Below the pieces are notes generated by a model. The model worked only from the letters and a program-made list of their open reading frames with translations. It did no database searches and was not told where the DNA came from. DNA of 64,000 nt, from positions 2,252,226 to 2,316,225 of the forward strand of contig NZ_CM001441.1 of NCBI RefSeq assembly GCF_000244895.1, written 5' to 3'. The stretch is from Desulfosporosinus youngiae DSM 17734 (GTDB lineage Bacteria > Bacillota > Desulfitobacteriia > Desulfitobacteriales > Desulfitobacteriaceae). Both the position numbers and the translations under genes were made by a program. Of the stretch, positions 44,717-53,038 are shown one piece after another; position 1 is the stretch's first letter; every line of letters begins with the position of its first letter.

Positions 44717-46981
44717 TTGGAGAAGGATTTAAACTATGTTGGGCACACGTTTCCTATTCATGATGCATCGCAAAAAGTAAGGGGAGATTTAGAATACTTA
44801 AGTGATATGAAACTCCCTAAGATGTTATATGCCAAACTGCTTTTGAGTCCTATAGCTCATGGGTTAATTACTAAAATTGATACGAGCAGAGCAGAAGCTT
44901 TGCCGGGGGTTATCCGGGTTTTTACTCATTTAAATACTCCCAGTAAAACTTACAGCCGCTACCGAATTGTGCCGGATCAAGAATTTTGCTTAGAGGATGA
45001 GCGGCTCTTAACTGACAAGGTAAGGTTTGTCGGGGATCGGGTGGCTGCAGTTGTGGCAATCAGTAAAGGAATTGCCAAGCAGGCTATTGGGCTAATTCAA
45101 GTGGAATATGAGCCATTGCCTGTTTTGAGCACACCTGAGCAAGCCCTTCTGGACCAAGAGACAAAAATTCATCCCGGGGGAAACCTGCTCCATGAATATC
45201 AGCACAAATTAGGGGAGCAGGTTTCATCTTCTGATGATGATATCATTGTCGAAACTGTCACAAAGACTCAAAAAGTGCATCACGCGGCAATGGAAACTCA
45301 TGTCTGTCTGGCGGATTTTGACAGATCAGGAAAGCTTACTTTGTGGGCCGCTTGTCAAGGGGTTTTTGGGGTCAGAACGATTGTGGCCGATTTATTAGAA
45401 CTAAGCTATAACAATGTCAGAGTCATTAAAGTTCCCATGGGTGGTTCTTTTGGCGGAAGACAGGAAACTATTTTGGAACCGATTACAGCTTTTTTAGCTA
45501 AGGAAGTCAAGGGTCCTGTCAAATTGATCTTAACAAGGGAAGAAACCATTATTTCGACGATGACCAGACCGGCTACCACCTCAAGAATAAGAACTAAAGC
45601 TGCTGATGATGGAATGCTGGCGGAATGCAGTGTGGATACCATTGTAGATGCCGGTGCCTATGCGACCAGTTCAATCGACAATACCTATGTTATGTCCAAA
45701 AAGATTTGTAAATTATATAGAATCCCTTACTATGAACATTCAGGCAAGACAGTTTATACAAACACACCTATTGCCGGAGGGGCCCGGGGATGGGGAGCGC
45801 CGGAAATCATAACAGCCCTGGAAATTCATATGGATGCGGCAGCCAAAAAGCAAGCTATGGATCTTGTAGAATTCAGGCTTAAGAATCTTGTTCATCCCTA
45901 TGACCTGGATAAATCCTCTCAGATTTCCTTGGGCAATGCTCGTGTGATAGAGTGCCTGGAGAAAGGTGCAGAAGTCTTTGGTTGGCATGAACGGTACAAT
46001 AGGGAGCCGGACCAAGGCAGATTTCGCAGAGGGGTGGGATTAGCCTGCGCTGCCCATAAGAACGGCATGTACGGGGGATTTCCTGAGCATAGTACCATGA
46101 CTCTGAAGGTGAATGAGGATGGCAGTTTTATTCTTGTTACGGGTCTTCACGAGATGGGGTGCGGAACGATTACTTCGATTAAGCAAATCGCTGCAGAGGT
46201 CTTAGATGTTGATCCCGGCAAGATTACCGTATTAGAAGCAGATACTGAATACGGTCCGTATGATTTTGGCTCGTATGGCAGCAGAGTAACCTACATATGT
46301 GGTGCTTGTGCCTTTGAAGCGGCCAAGCGAGTAAAAGAGATGTTAATGGAATGCGCATCTGATATTTTTCAAAAACCTAAAGAGTCTTTAGAAACTAAAA
46401 ATGGCAGAGTGTGGGTCGTTGGGGATGAGCGGCACCCAATAAGTTATCGTGACATCGCGACAACTGCCAAAGTTAAGAATAATATGGACATTGTCATTAC
46501 ACATACTTATCATGGAACCTCTAATCCAGGTGCCTATGCGGTGCATTTTACTGAGGTGGAGGTTGATACCGCCACGGGAAGAGTTCAGGTCTTGGATTAT
46601 TTGGCGGCGCATGATATTGGTAAAGCCATAAATCCCGGGATGGTTGAAGGACAGATTCAAGGCGGCGTTCAAATGGGAATAGGCTACGCCTTGTATGAAG
46701 AAATAAAAGTTTTTAACGATGGCAGTATTCTGAATAGCAGCTTTAAAAATTATCATGTGCTTAATGCGCCGGACATGCCTTTGGTCAGAACTCTTTTGAT
46801 AGAAGAAGGCGGAGATGAAGGACCTTACGGTGCGAAGAGCATAGGAGAAATTGCCTTTGTTCCTGTGGCTGCAGCGGTAGTTAATGCCGTTAATAATGCT
46901 CTGGGAACCTCCATGTCCGATTTGCCTCTCACGCCGGAGAAGATTTTAAAAGCCTGGAAATTTCTTAAGGTAAATGTTTAA
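44717..46981 (+). CDS. molybdenum hydroxylase large subunit (xanthine dehydrogenase family)
   Basis: A 754-residue molybdopterin-binding subunit of the CoxL/XdhA family, which hydroxylates aldehydes or N-heterocycles. Landmarks: VRGDLEYLSDMKLPKMLYAKLL, then GGSFGGRQE, GGARGWGAPE, and GPYGAKSIGEIAFVP with the catalytic Glu. TTG 44717 is placed 8 bases after GAGGAG; GTG 44708 would overlap that site. It is paired with a ferredoxin-like subunit 92 bases downstream, and no FAD subunit gene follows. The substrate is unknown; the sequence is not obviously carbon monoxide dehydrogenase (no AYxCxFR loop). Confidence 0.88.
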   Translation: MEKDLNYVGHTFPIHDASQKVRGDLEYLSDMKLPKMLYAKLLLSPIAHGLITKIDTSRAEALPGVIRVFTHLNTPSKTYSRYRIVPDQEFCLEDERLLTDKVRFVGDRVAAVVAISKGIAKQAIGLIQVEYEPLPVLSTPEQALLDQETKIHPGGNLLHEYQHKLGEQVSSSDDDIIVETVTKTQKVHHAAMETHVCLADFDRSGKLTLWAACQGVFGVRTIVADLLELSYNNVRVIKVPMGGSFGGRQETILEPITAFLAKEVKGPVKLILTREETIISTMTRPATTSRIRTKAADDGMLAECSVDTIVDAGAYATSSIDNTYVMSKKICKLYRIPYYEHSGKTVYTNTPIAGGARGWGAPEIITALEIHMDAAAKKQAMDLVEFRLKNLVHPYDLDKSSQISLGNARVIECLEKGAEVFGWHERYNREPDQGRFRRGVGLACAAHKNGMYGGFPEHSTMTLKVNEDGSFILVTGLHEMGCGTITSIKQIAAEVLDVDPGKITVLEADTEYGPYDFGSYGSRVTYICGACAFEAAKRVKEMLMECASDIFQKPKESLETKNGRVWVVGDERHPISYRDIATTAKVKNNMDIVITHTYHGTSNPGAYAVHFTEVEVDTATGRVQVLDYLAAHDIGKAINPGMVEGQIQGGVQMGIGYALYEEIKVFNDGSILNSSFKNYHVLNAPDMPLVRTLLIEEGGDEGPYGAKSIGEIAFVPVAAAVVNAVNNALGTSMSDLPLTPEKILKAWKFLKVNV

Positions 46982-47073
46982 GAGACTTTATTTGTTTATC
47001 AAGAGTAAATATAAGACTGCAAGAGCAGCTTAAGAGGACAGGACCTTTAATTTATAAGATGAGGGTGGAAACT

Positions 47074-47532
47074 ATGCAAATTGAGTTTAAGGTCAATGGC
47101 AAAGAACATACTATGAATGTCCAGCCAACCATGAGGTTAGTTGATTTGTTAAGAGAGGAACTGGGATTAACAGGGACTAAAGAGGGGTGTGGTGAAGGGG
47201 AGTGCGGATCCTGTACAGTGCTTATGAACGGGAAGGCTGTTAATTCCTGTCTGGTTCTTGTACCTCAAATCAGGGGCCAGGAGATCCTCACTATCGAAGC
47301 TTTGGAACAGGATGGACAATTGGACAAACTGCAAGAATCCTTCATTAATAACAGCGCAGTCCAATGCGGCTACTGTACACCGGGAATGCTGATGTCGGCT
47401 AAGGCTCTATTGATGACCAATCCTCATCCCACTGAAGAAGACATCAAAACGGCAATTGCCGGAAATTTATGCAGATGTACTGGATACAATAAAATAGTGC
47501 AGGCCATCAAAGAGGCCGCGGCGCAGATATAA
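47074..47532 (+). CDS. molybdenum hydroxylase [2Fe-2S] subunit
   Basis: A 152-residue protein with two [2Fe-2S] domains: the plant-ferredoxin-type site GCGEGECGSC...C and the helical site CGYCTPGM...CRC. It passes electrons from the molybdenum centre of the adjacent large subunit. ATG 47074 follows GAGGGTGG; ATG 47059 lacks a site. With no FAD subunit in the cluster, an external flavoprotein or ferredoxin would be the next carrier. Confidence 0.92.
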   Translation: MQIEFKVNGKEHTMNVQPTMRLVDLLREELGLTGTKEGCGEGECGSCTVLMNGKAVNSCLVLVPQIRGQEILTIEALEQDGQLDKLQESFINNSAVQCGYCTPGMLMSAKALLMTNPHPTEEDIKTAIAGNLCRCTGYNKIVQAIKEAAAQI

Positions 47533-47589
47533 CTTCAAAGTGATTCATAATCCAACTTCATGTCTTAATTAAAAGGAGAACTCTGAGCT

Positions 47590-48765
47590 ATGAAATACAA
47601 TTTTGATCAGGTTATCGATCGCCGCCAGACTTGTTCAGTAAAATGGGATTTTAATCAACAGATATTTGGGTGTGAGGATATTTTGCCCTTGTGGGTTGCG
47701 GACATGGATTTTCAAGCTCCGGATGCTGTTGTTGAAGCTCTGGTCAACCGTGCCAGGCATGGGATATTTGGCTATTCTAATGGAATGGACGGTTATTACG
47801 AGGCCCTTATTGCCTGGTTGGGTGATCGTCATAATTGGGAGATTCAGCAAGACTGGATTTCCTTCAGCCCGGGAGTTGTCTTTGCATTATATGAATTGGT
47901 ACGCAGTTTGACAAAGCCTGGGGATAAGATCCTTATTCAATCTCCGGTATATCCGCCTTTCTTCAAAGCGGTCAAAAACAATGGCCGAGAGGTAGTTAAT
48001 AGTCAGCTAAGAGTCGAACATGGCCGGTATGTCATGGACTTTGAGGATTTAGAAGAAAAGTTTTCCGGCGGTGTTAAGATGATGATTTTATGCAGCCCCC
48101 ACAATCCTGTGGGGCGGGTCTGGGAGCGTGAAGAACTTGATCGCTTAGGCCGGCTCTGTCTGGCATATAATGTTATCGTCATCTCAGATGAAATTCACGG
48201 TGATCTTATCTATGAAGGACATCGCCATATTCCCCTCGCTTCACTTTCCCCTGAGTTAGCCATGCAATCCATTGTTTGCACGGCGCCCAGTAAGACATTT
48301 AATTTAGCAGGTTTACAGACTTCAAACCTCATCATTCCAAACCCCGAGTATCGAAAAGCCTATGAAGCGTCACGTGACTTAACCGGTATTCATAATCCCA
48401 ATGTATTTGGCATAACTGCTTTAGAAGCAGCTTATCGAGAGGGGGAAGACTGGCTGAATCAGCTAATGCACTACTTGAAGGAGAGTGTGGAATTCCTTAA
48501 GTCATCCCTTGCCCAAGAACTCCCACAGATTAAGCTGACTCAGCCTGAGGGAACCTATTTAGTATGGTTGGATTTTAGGGAACTTGGAATGAAGCCCGAG
48601 GAATTACAAAAGTTTTTGGTGCATAAGGCAGGGGTTGGGTTAAACCCAGGCTATCAGTTCGGTTCTGGCGGAGAAGGTTTTGCACGGCTAAATATTGGCT
48701 GTGCTCGCTCAGTACTTAGAGAAGGTTTGGAACGCCTTAGAACTGCTGTTTGTGAATTGAGCTAG
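47590..48765 (+). CDS. PatB/MalY-type C-S lyase aminotransferase
   Basis: A 391-residue PLP enzyme of the MalY/PatB subgroup, which cleaves cystathionine or other C-S bonds. LPLWVADMDFQAP at the N terminus is diagnostic, SPHNPVGRVW and ISDEIHGDL mark the cofactor pocket, and the Schiff-base Lys is in APSKTFNLAG. RBS AAAAGGAGAA. It is 57 bases after the molybdenum hydroxylase gene and may be co-transcribed with it. A strong terminator follows. A role in sulphur amino acid turnover fits the nearby sulfonate-type transporters, but that link is inference. Confidence 0.9.
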   Translation: MKYNFDQVIDRRQTCSVKWDFNQQIFGCEDILPLWVADMDFQAPDAVVEALVNRARHGIFGYSNGMDGYYEALIAWLGDRHNWEIQQDWISFSPGVVFALYELVRSLTKPGDKILIQSPVYPPFFKAVKNNGREVVNSQLRVEHGRYVMDFEDLEEKFSGGVKMMILCSPHNPVGRVWEREELDRLGRLCLAYNVIVISDEIHGDLIYEGHRHIPLASLSPELAMQSIVCTAPSKTFNLAGLQTSNLIIPNPEYRKAYEASRDLTGIHNPNVFGITALEAAYREGEDWLNQLMHYLKESVEFLKSSLAQELPQIKLTQPEGTYLVWLDFRELGMKPEELQKFLVHKAGVGLNPGYQFGSGGEGFARLNIGCARSVLREGLERLRTAVCELS

Positions 48766-48793
48766 GTTTGTATTGTGTTAAATTAGATCTTAG

Positions 48794-48845
48794 AAACTCC
48801 TGAGTTTCGGAATTACCGAATTCCTAAACTCAGGAGTTTTTTTCG
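48794..48845 (+). terminator. Rho-independent terminator after the PatB/MalY-type gene
   Basis: AAACTCCTGAGTTT pairs with AAACTCAGGAGTTT around an inner CGGAATT/AATTCC stem, followed by seven T residues. Confidence 0.9.
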
Positions 48846-48944
48846 TTTCCTGCAAATCACTGCCGGTTTGGAAAATTTACGAATTGCTCACCGATTAAGA
48901 TCCTGCCCAATACACTATTAGAAATTGAGATGTGTTTGGGGGGG

Positions 48945-49718
48945 ATGCCATTGAAACCTGTCGTCGAAGTTCAAAATGTAGGAATGAAATATCAGTCCCT
49001 TAACGGAGAAATAATCGCCCTCGAAGATATTAACTTTACAGTGCACGATGGAGAGTTTGTCAGTATAGTCGGTCCAAGCGGGTGTGGCAAATCCACCCTA
49101 TTATCGATTATATCCGGGCTTATTTTTTCAACCTCCGGTACGGTTTTATTATCCGGAGAAAAGGTTACGGGGACATCTCCGAAAATAGGATATATGCTGC
49201 AAAAGGATCATCTCTTTGGCTGGAGGACTATTTATCAAAATGTCATGCTCGGTTTAGAAATACGAAAAAGTGTCACAAAAGAGTCCAAGGAACGTGCTGC
49301 TCATCTTCTTAAAACATATGGTCTGTACGAGTTTAAAGATAAATATCCCAATCAGCTTTCGGGCGGAATGAGACAAAGAGCCGCCCTGATCAGGACCCTT
49401 GTAACGGACCCTCAGATTCTTTTATTAGATGAGGCCTTTTCGGCCTTGGATTACCAAACCAGGCTGGTCGTCAATGATGATATCTACGGCATTATCAAAA
49501 AAGAAAATAAGACGGCACTATTGGTTACCCATGATATTGCTGAGAGTATCAGCATGGCGGACCGAGTTATTTTATTATCGAAGCGGCCTGGAACAGTCAA
49601 AAATATCTACGATATTAAACTGAGCTGTGATAAAAGGACTCCTATATCTTCTCGGGAGACACCAGAGTTCATGCCTTATTTTCAAGAGATATGGAAGGGG
49701 CTTGATGTCCATGTCTAA
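48945..49718 (+). CDS. nitrate/sulfonate-type ABC transporter ATP-binding protein (first system)
   Basis: A 257-residue SsuB/TauB-type ATPase. Walker A is GPSGCGKST, the signature LSGGMRQRAALIRTL, Walker B ILLLDEAFSALD (Ala for the common Pro), with the switch His in VTHDIAES. A run of seven G residues precedes the start; ATG 48945, TTG 48951 or ATG 48930 are possible. The 3' end overlaps the permease gene. The ligand class (sulfonate, nitrate, pyrimidine precursor) cannot be told apart here. Confidence 0.9.
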   Translation: MPLKPVVEVQNVGMKYQSLNGEIIALEDINFTVHDGEFVSIVGPSGCGKSTLLSIISGLIFSTSGTVLLSGEKVTGTSPKIGYMLQKDHLFGWRTIYQNVMLGLEIRKSVTKESKERAAHLLKTYGLYEFKDKYPNQLSGGMRQRAALIRTLVTDPQILLLDEAFSALDYQTRLVVNDDIYGIIKKENKTALLVTHDIAESISMADRVILLSKRPGTVKNIYDIKLSCDKRTPISSRETPEFMPYFQEIWKGLDVHV

Positions 49719-50553
49719 GCAAAAATACGATCATAGTTCTCACATGGCTCAGAACCCGGAGATTTCTCAAGAACATAAAGATTATTTGCATAGGGTCAGG
49801 ATGGAAAAAATATCTGTTAAGGTCATTCAAATATTAATTTTTGGCATTGCTTTCTTCCTTTGGGAACTATGTGCCAATGCAAAAATCGTCGATCCTTTTA
49901 TCACAAGCCAGCCCTCCAGAGTTTTGGCAACCATGCTTAATTTATATCAAGATGGAATGCTGTTTTACCACATTGGAATTACTTGTCTCGAAGCTTTCGT
50001 TGGTTTTGTCTTAGGGACAATAGTAGGAACAATTATTGCGATAATGCTATGGTGGTCTGAGTTTTTATGTAAAGTTCTGGAGCCCTATTTAGTGGTTCTT
50101 AACAGTTTGCCTAAAATTGCCCTTGGACCTGTTTTTATTGTGTGGATTGGTGCAGGCCCTGCGGCCATCATTGTTATGACCTTAGCTATTTCTCTGATTG
50201 TTACGGTATTAGAAGTTTTAAACGGATTCTTAACCACGGACCAAGAAAAAATCAAACTCGTCCGAACCTTTGGCGGCACAAAACTTCAAGTTCTTACAAA
50301 GGTTCTGCTTCCCGCCTCATACCCGACAATTATTAGTGCCCTTAAAATCAATGTCGGATTGTCATGGGTAGGGGTTATTGTAGGAGAGTTCTTAGTATCT
50401 AAGGCAGGCTTAGGCTACCTCATTGTTTATGGGGGGCAAGTCTTTAAATTGGACCTGGTCATGACCAGTGTCATTATTCTGGGCATAGCGGCTACAGTGA
50501 TGTATCAGGGGGTGGTTTGCCTTGAAAAAGTGCTCGTGAAAAATAAGCTTTGA
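49705..50553 (+). CDS. nitrate/sulfonate-type ABC transporter permease (first system)
   Basis: A 282-residue SsuC-type permease with six helices. The EAA loop is EKIKLVRTFGGTKLQVLTKVLLPASYP. A hydrophilic N terminus (about 1-30) precedes the first helix. ATG 49705 or 49711 are the likely starts (GGAAGGGG upstream); a longer frame from 49627 runs inside the ATPase gene and is unlikely. Confidence 0.9.
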   Translation: MSMSKQKYDHSSHMAQNPEISQEHKDYLHRVRMEKISVKVIQILIFGIAFFLWELCANAKIVDPFITSQPSRVLATMLNLYQDGMLFYHIGITCLEAFVGFVLGTIVGTIIAIMLWWSEFLCKVLEPYLVVLNSLPKIALGPVFIVWIGAGPAAIIVMTLAISLIVTVLEVLNGFLTTDQEKIKLVRTFGGTKLQVLTKVLLPASYPTIISALKINVGLSWVGVIVGEFLVSKAGLGYLIVYGGQVFKLDLVMTSVIILGIAATVMYQGVVCLEKVLVKNKL

Positions 50554-50611
50554 GCAAGCCGTGTTACTTATATCCACATGTAAAATTAGTAAGAATTGAA
50601 GGAGGATACTC

Positions 50612-51622
50612 ATGATGAAGAAAAGGTTTATGCCCGTACTTATTGCGCTGATTCTGGCTGCTTCTTTAGTGCTGTCAGGCTGCAGCAGTCAACAACCTGA
50701 GCTTACAAAGGTTAAACTGTCAGAGGTTACCCATTCTATCTTTTACGCACCGCAGTATGTAGCCTTAAGTAAAGGCTTTTTTAAAGAAGAAGGACTTGAC
50801 GTTGAGCTTTCTAATGGGCAAGGCGCAGACAAAGTTATGACTGCCGTGCTTTCGGGGCAGGCTGACATTGGTTTTGCCGGACCTGAGGCAAGTGTTTATG
50901 TCTACAATGAAGGTAAAGAGGATAACGCTGTCGTCTTTGCTCAGCTGACCAACGGAGATGGAACCTTTTTGATGGGCAGAGCCCCTGATCCTGATTTTCA
51001 ATGGAGCGATCTGAAAGGTTTGAATATTATTGGCGGACGAAAGGGAGGAATGCCCGCTATTGTTCTTCAGTATGTTTTGAGTAAAAACGGTCTTACGGTT
51101 GGCAAAGATGTCTCCATCGATACCACAATGCAATTTGCTGCTATGCCGGGTGCCTTTATCGGCGGACAAGGGGATTATGTGATTATCTTTGAACCTACCG
51201 CATCAAGTATGGAAAAAGAGGGTAAGGCTTATATCGTAGCATCCTTAGGTGAGAATAGCGGTGAGATCCCTTATACAGCCTATTTTGCTAAAAAGAGCAT
51301 GATTGAGAATAATCCGGAGCTCATTCAGAAGTTTACCAATGCTGTCTATAAAGGTCAGCAATGGGTAGCCAGTCACACACCTGAGGAAATTGCCATGGCT
51401 ATAAAGCTCCAATTCCCGGATGAAAACGATCAGATTCTTGTAAGTGCAGTTAAACGTTATAAAGAGCAGGATTCCTGGAAGAAAGATCCTGTCCTGACTC
51501 AAAACGATTTTTATCTTCTGCAGCAAATTATGAAGGATGCGGGAGAACTAAACAAGATTGCTCCTTATGAAAACGTAGTAACAACAAAATTTGCAGAAAA
51601 CGCCATAAGCAGCATTAAGTAA
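50612..51622 (+). CDS. nitrate/sulfonate-type ABC transporter binding lipoprotein (first system)
   Basis: A 336-residue NMT1/SsuA-like binding protein. Lipobox LVLSGCSS gives lipid anchoring at Cys24, followed by SIFYAPQYVALSKGFFKEEGLDVEL, the usual start of the domain. ATG 50612 follows GAAGGAGG. It is last in the ATPase-permease-binding protein operon, an order opposite to the second system at 55277. The ligand is unknown. Confidence 0.92.
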   Translation: MMKKRFMPVLIALILAASLVLSGCSSQQPELTKVKLSEVTHSIFYAPQYVALSKGFFKEEGLDVELSNGQGADKVMTAVLSGQADIGFAGPEASVYVYNEGKEDNAVVFAQLTNGDGTFLMGRAPDPDFQWSDLKGLNIIGGRKGGMPAIVLQYVLSKNGLTVGKDVSIDTTMQFAAMPGAFIGGQGDYVIIFEPTASSMEKEGKAYIVASLGENSGEIPYTAYFAKKSMIENNPELIQKFTNAVYKGQQWVASHTPEEIAMAIKLQFPDENDQILVSAVKRYKEQDSWKKDPVLTQNDFYLLQQIMKDAGELNKIAPYENVVTTKFAENAISSIK

Positions 51623-51892
51623 ACCCCTTCAGCAAAAGCCGAGACTTAAGATTCTTCCCCCAAGGATATAAGGCGAACTTCACTCCAAAAAGTGATTCTT
51701 GGTCTGGTTTCAGGTCAAAGTGAATTAGGGATTAGGCCGCTAAGTAAAGCCTGGTCCCTTCTCGTTGTATACGGTGGCTGGAAGTCAGGTTTTCTTACAC
51801 AAGAATTGATTGACAGAAACATGGGTTTCCATGATAATAGAGGAATGATTTGTGAGTATTTACATTTGAAAAAAACTGCAGAGGAAAGAATA

Positions 51893-52801
51893 ATGAGTAA
51901 CAAACAAGATAATTCCGTTGCCGTACTATTAATCCTAATCTCGGCCTTTTGGTTTAGTGTCTACCCAATTCTGGGAAAAGTGGTCTTTGCCGGGGGGGCG
52001 GGTCTATCTACGGTTTTATTATTTAGATTCGGCATTTCAGCCCTTACGCTATGGGCGATAACCATATGGAGAGAAGGATTTCCACGCTTATCCTTGAAAT
52101 CCTGGCTTTCATTGTGGCTTATGGGCGGGGTGGCATATTCTATGATGGCTGGTCTGTACATATCTTCAGTGTTATATATTCCCGCCTCTTTAGCTGCTTT
52201 GCTTCTTTATGCTTATCCCATTATTGTTACTGTACTGGCCGTATTAACCAAACAAGAAATGTTTTCGAGGTTTAAATTTGCAGGATTAATCATCGCAACG
52301 TTTGGATTAGTTTTGGTTTTGGGAGTAGCCTTTCAGGGGATCAATATTCTGGGGGTTCTGCTGGCCCTTGGGGCTGCCTTTGTCTATGCAATCTATATTC
52401 TCGCAGGAAATAAAGTGTTAAAGACAATTTCACCTTTAGTAAGTACCGCTGCTATTTCTACGTCTGCCGCACTTACATATGGAGTGATTGGTTTCCAAGT
52501 CAGCGGGATGACTTGGAATCTTTCCTGGGGCACTTGGATGGGGATCGTTGGGATTGCTGTTTCAACCATTATTGCAATGCTGACGTTTTTCGAAGGTATT
52601 AAGCGTGTCGGCGCAACATCCGCATCAATTATCAGCACTACAGAACCCGTAATGACCGTAATTTTAGCTGTAATTATATTTCAAGAACACCTTACTCTTT
52701 GGCAGGTAGTAGGAGGGATTTTTGTTATTGCAGGAGGGATTTTGGCTGTCATATCTCCCGCTTCGAAAATCATCCGGCCGGTAAATTCCTCAGTTCATTA
52801 A
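51893..52801 (+). CDS. EamA (DMT superfamily) transporter
   Basis: A 302-residue protein with ten membrane helices in two EamA repeats (about 10-140 and 155-290). The second half ends with the family SIISTTEPVMTVILAVIIFQEHLT. ATG 51893 follows GAGGAAAG; the frame extends upstream to 51692 without a better start. Such proteins export or import small metabolites. It lies behind the first sulfonate-type system, possibly in the same transcription unit. Confidence 0.88.
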   Translation: MSNKQDNSVAVLLILISAFWFSVYPILGKVVFAGGAGLSTVLLFRFGISALTLWAITIWREGFPRLSLKSWLSLWLMGGVAYSMMAGLYISSVLYIPASLAALLLYAYPIIVTVLAVLTKQEMFSRFKFAGLIIATFGLVLVLGVAFQGINILGVLLALGAAFVYAIYILAGNKVLKTISPLVSTAAISTSAALTYGVIGFQVSGMTWNLSWGTWMGIVGIAVSTIIAMLTFFEGIKRVGATSASIISTTEPVMTVILAVIIFQEHLTLWQVVGGIFVIAGGILAVISPASKIIRPVNSSVH

Positions 52802-52883
52802 ATGTCCTCTCCGACACTCAGCTCCTTGTCTCAATCCGGAAAAGCCTTCAGTCACCTTCCAATGAAATGCGCCCCCCATCCAG

Positions 52884-52925
52884 AGCCCTCCTTCGGCAGA
52901 AACTTCTGCTTAGGGAGGGCTTTGC
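52884..52925 (+). terminator. Rho-independent terminator
   Basis: AGCCCTCC (52884-52891) pairs with GGAGGGCT (52914-52921) around an inner GCAGAA/TTCTGC stem, followed by TTTG. Confidence 0.65.
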
Positions 52926-53038
52926 CGTGGACCTAAAGGGAAAATCTGGAGGATTTTCTGCTGTGGGAGTTGTTTTCCTGTGGTACAATAATAATGAAAA
53001 TTGCTGTTTAGAAAACGAAATAGAAGGGGGGAAGCGCA

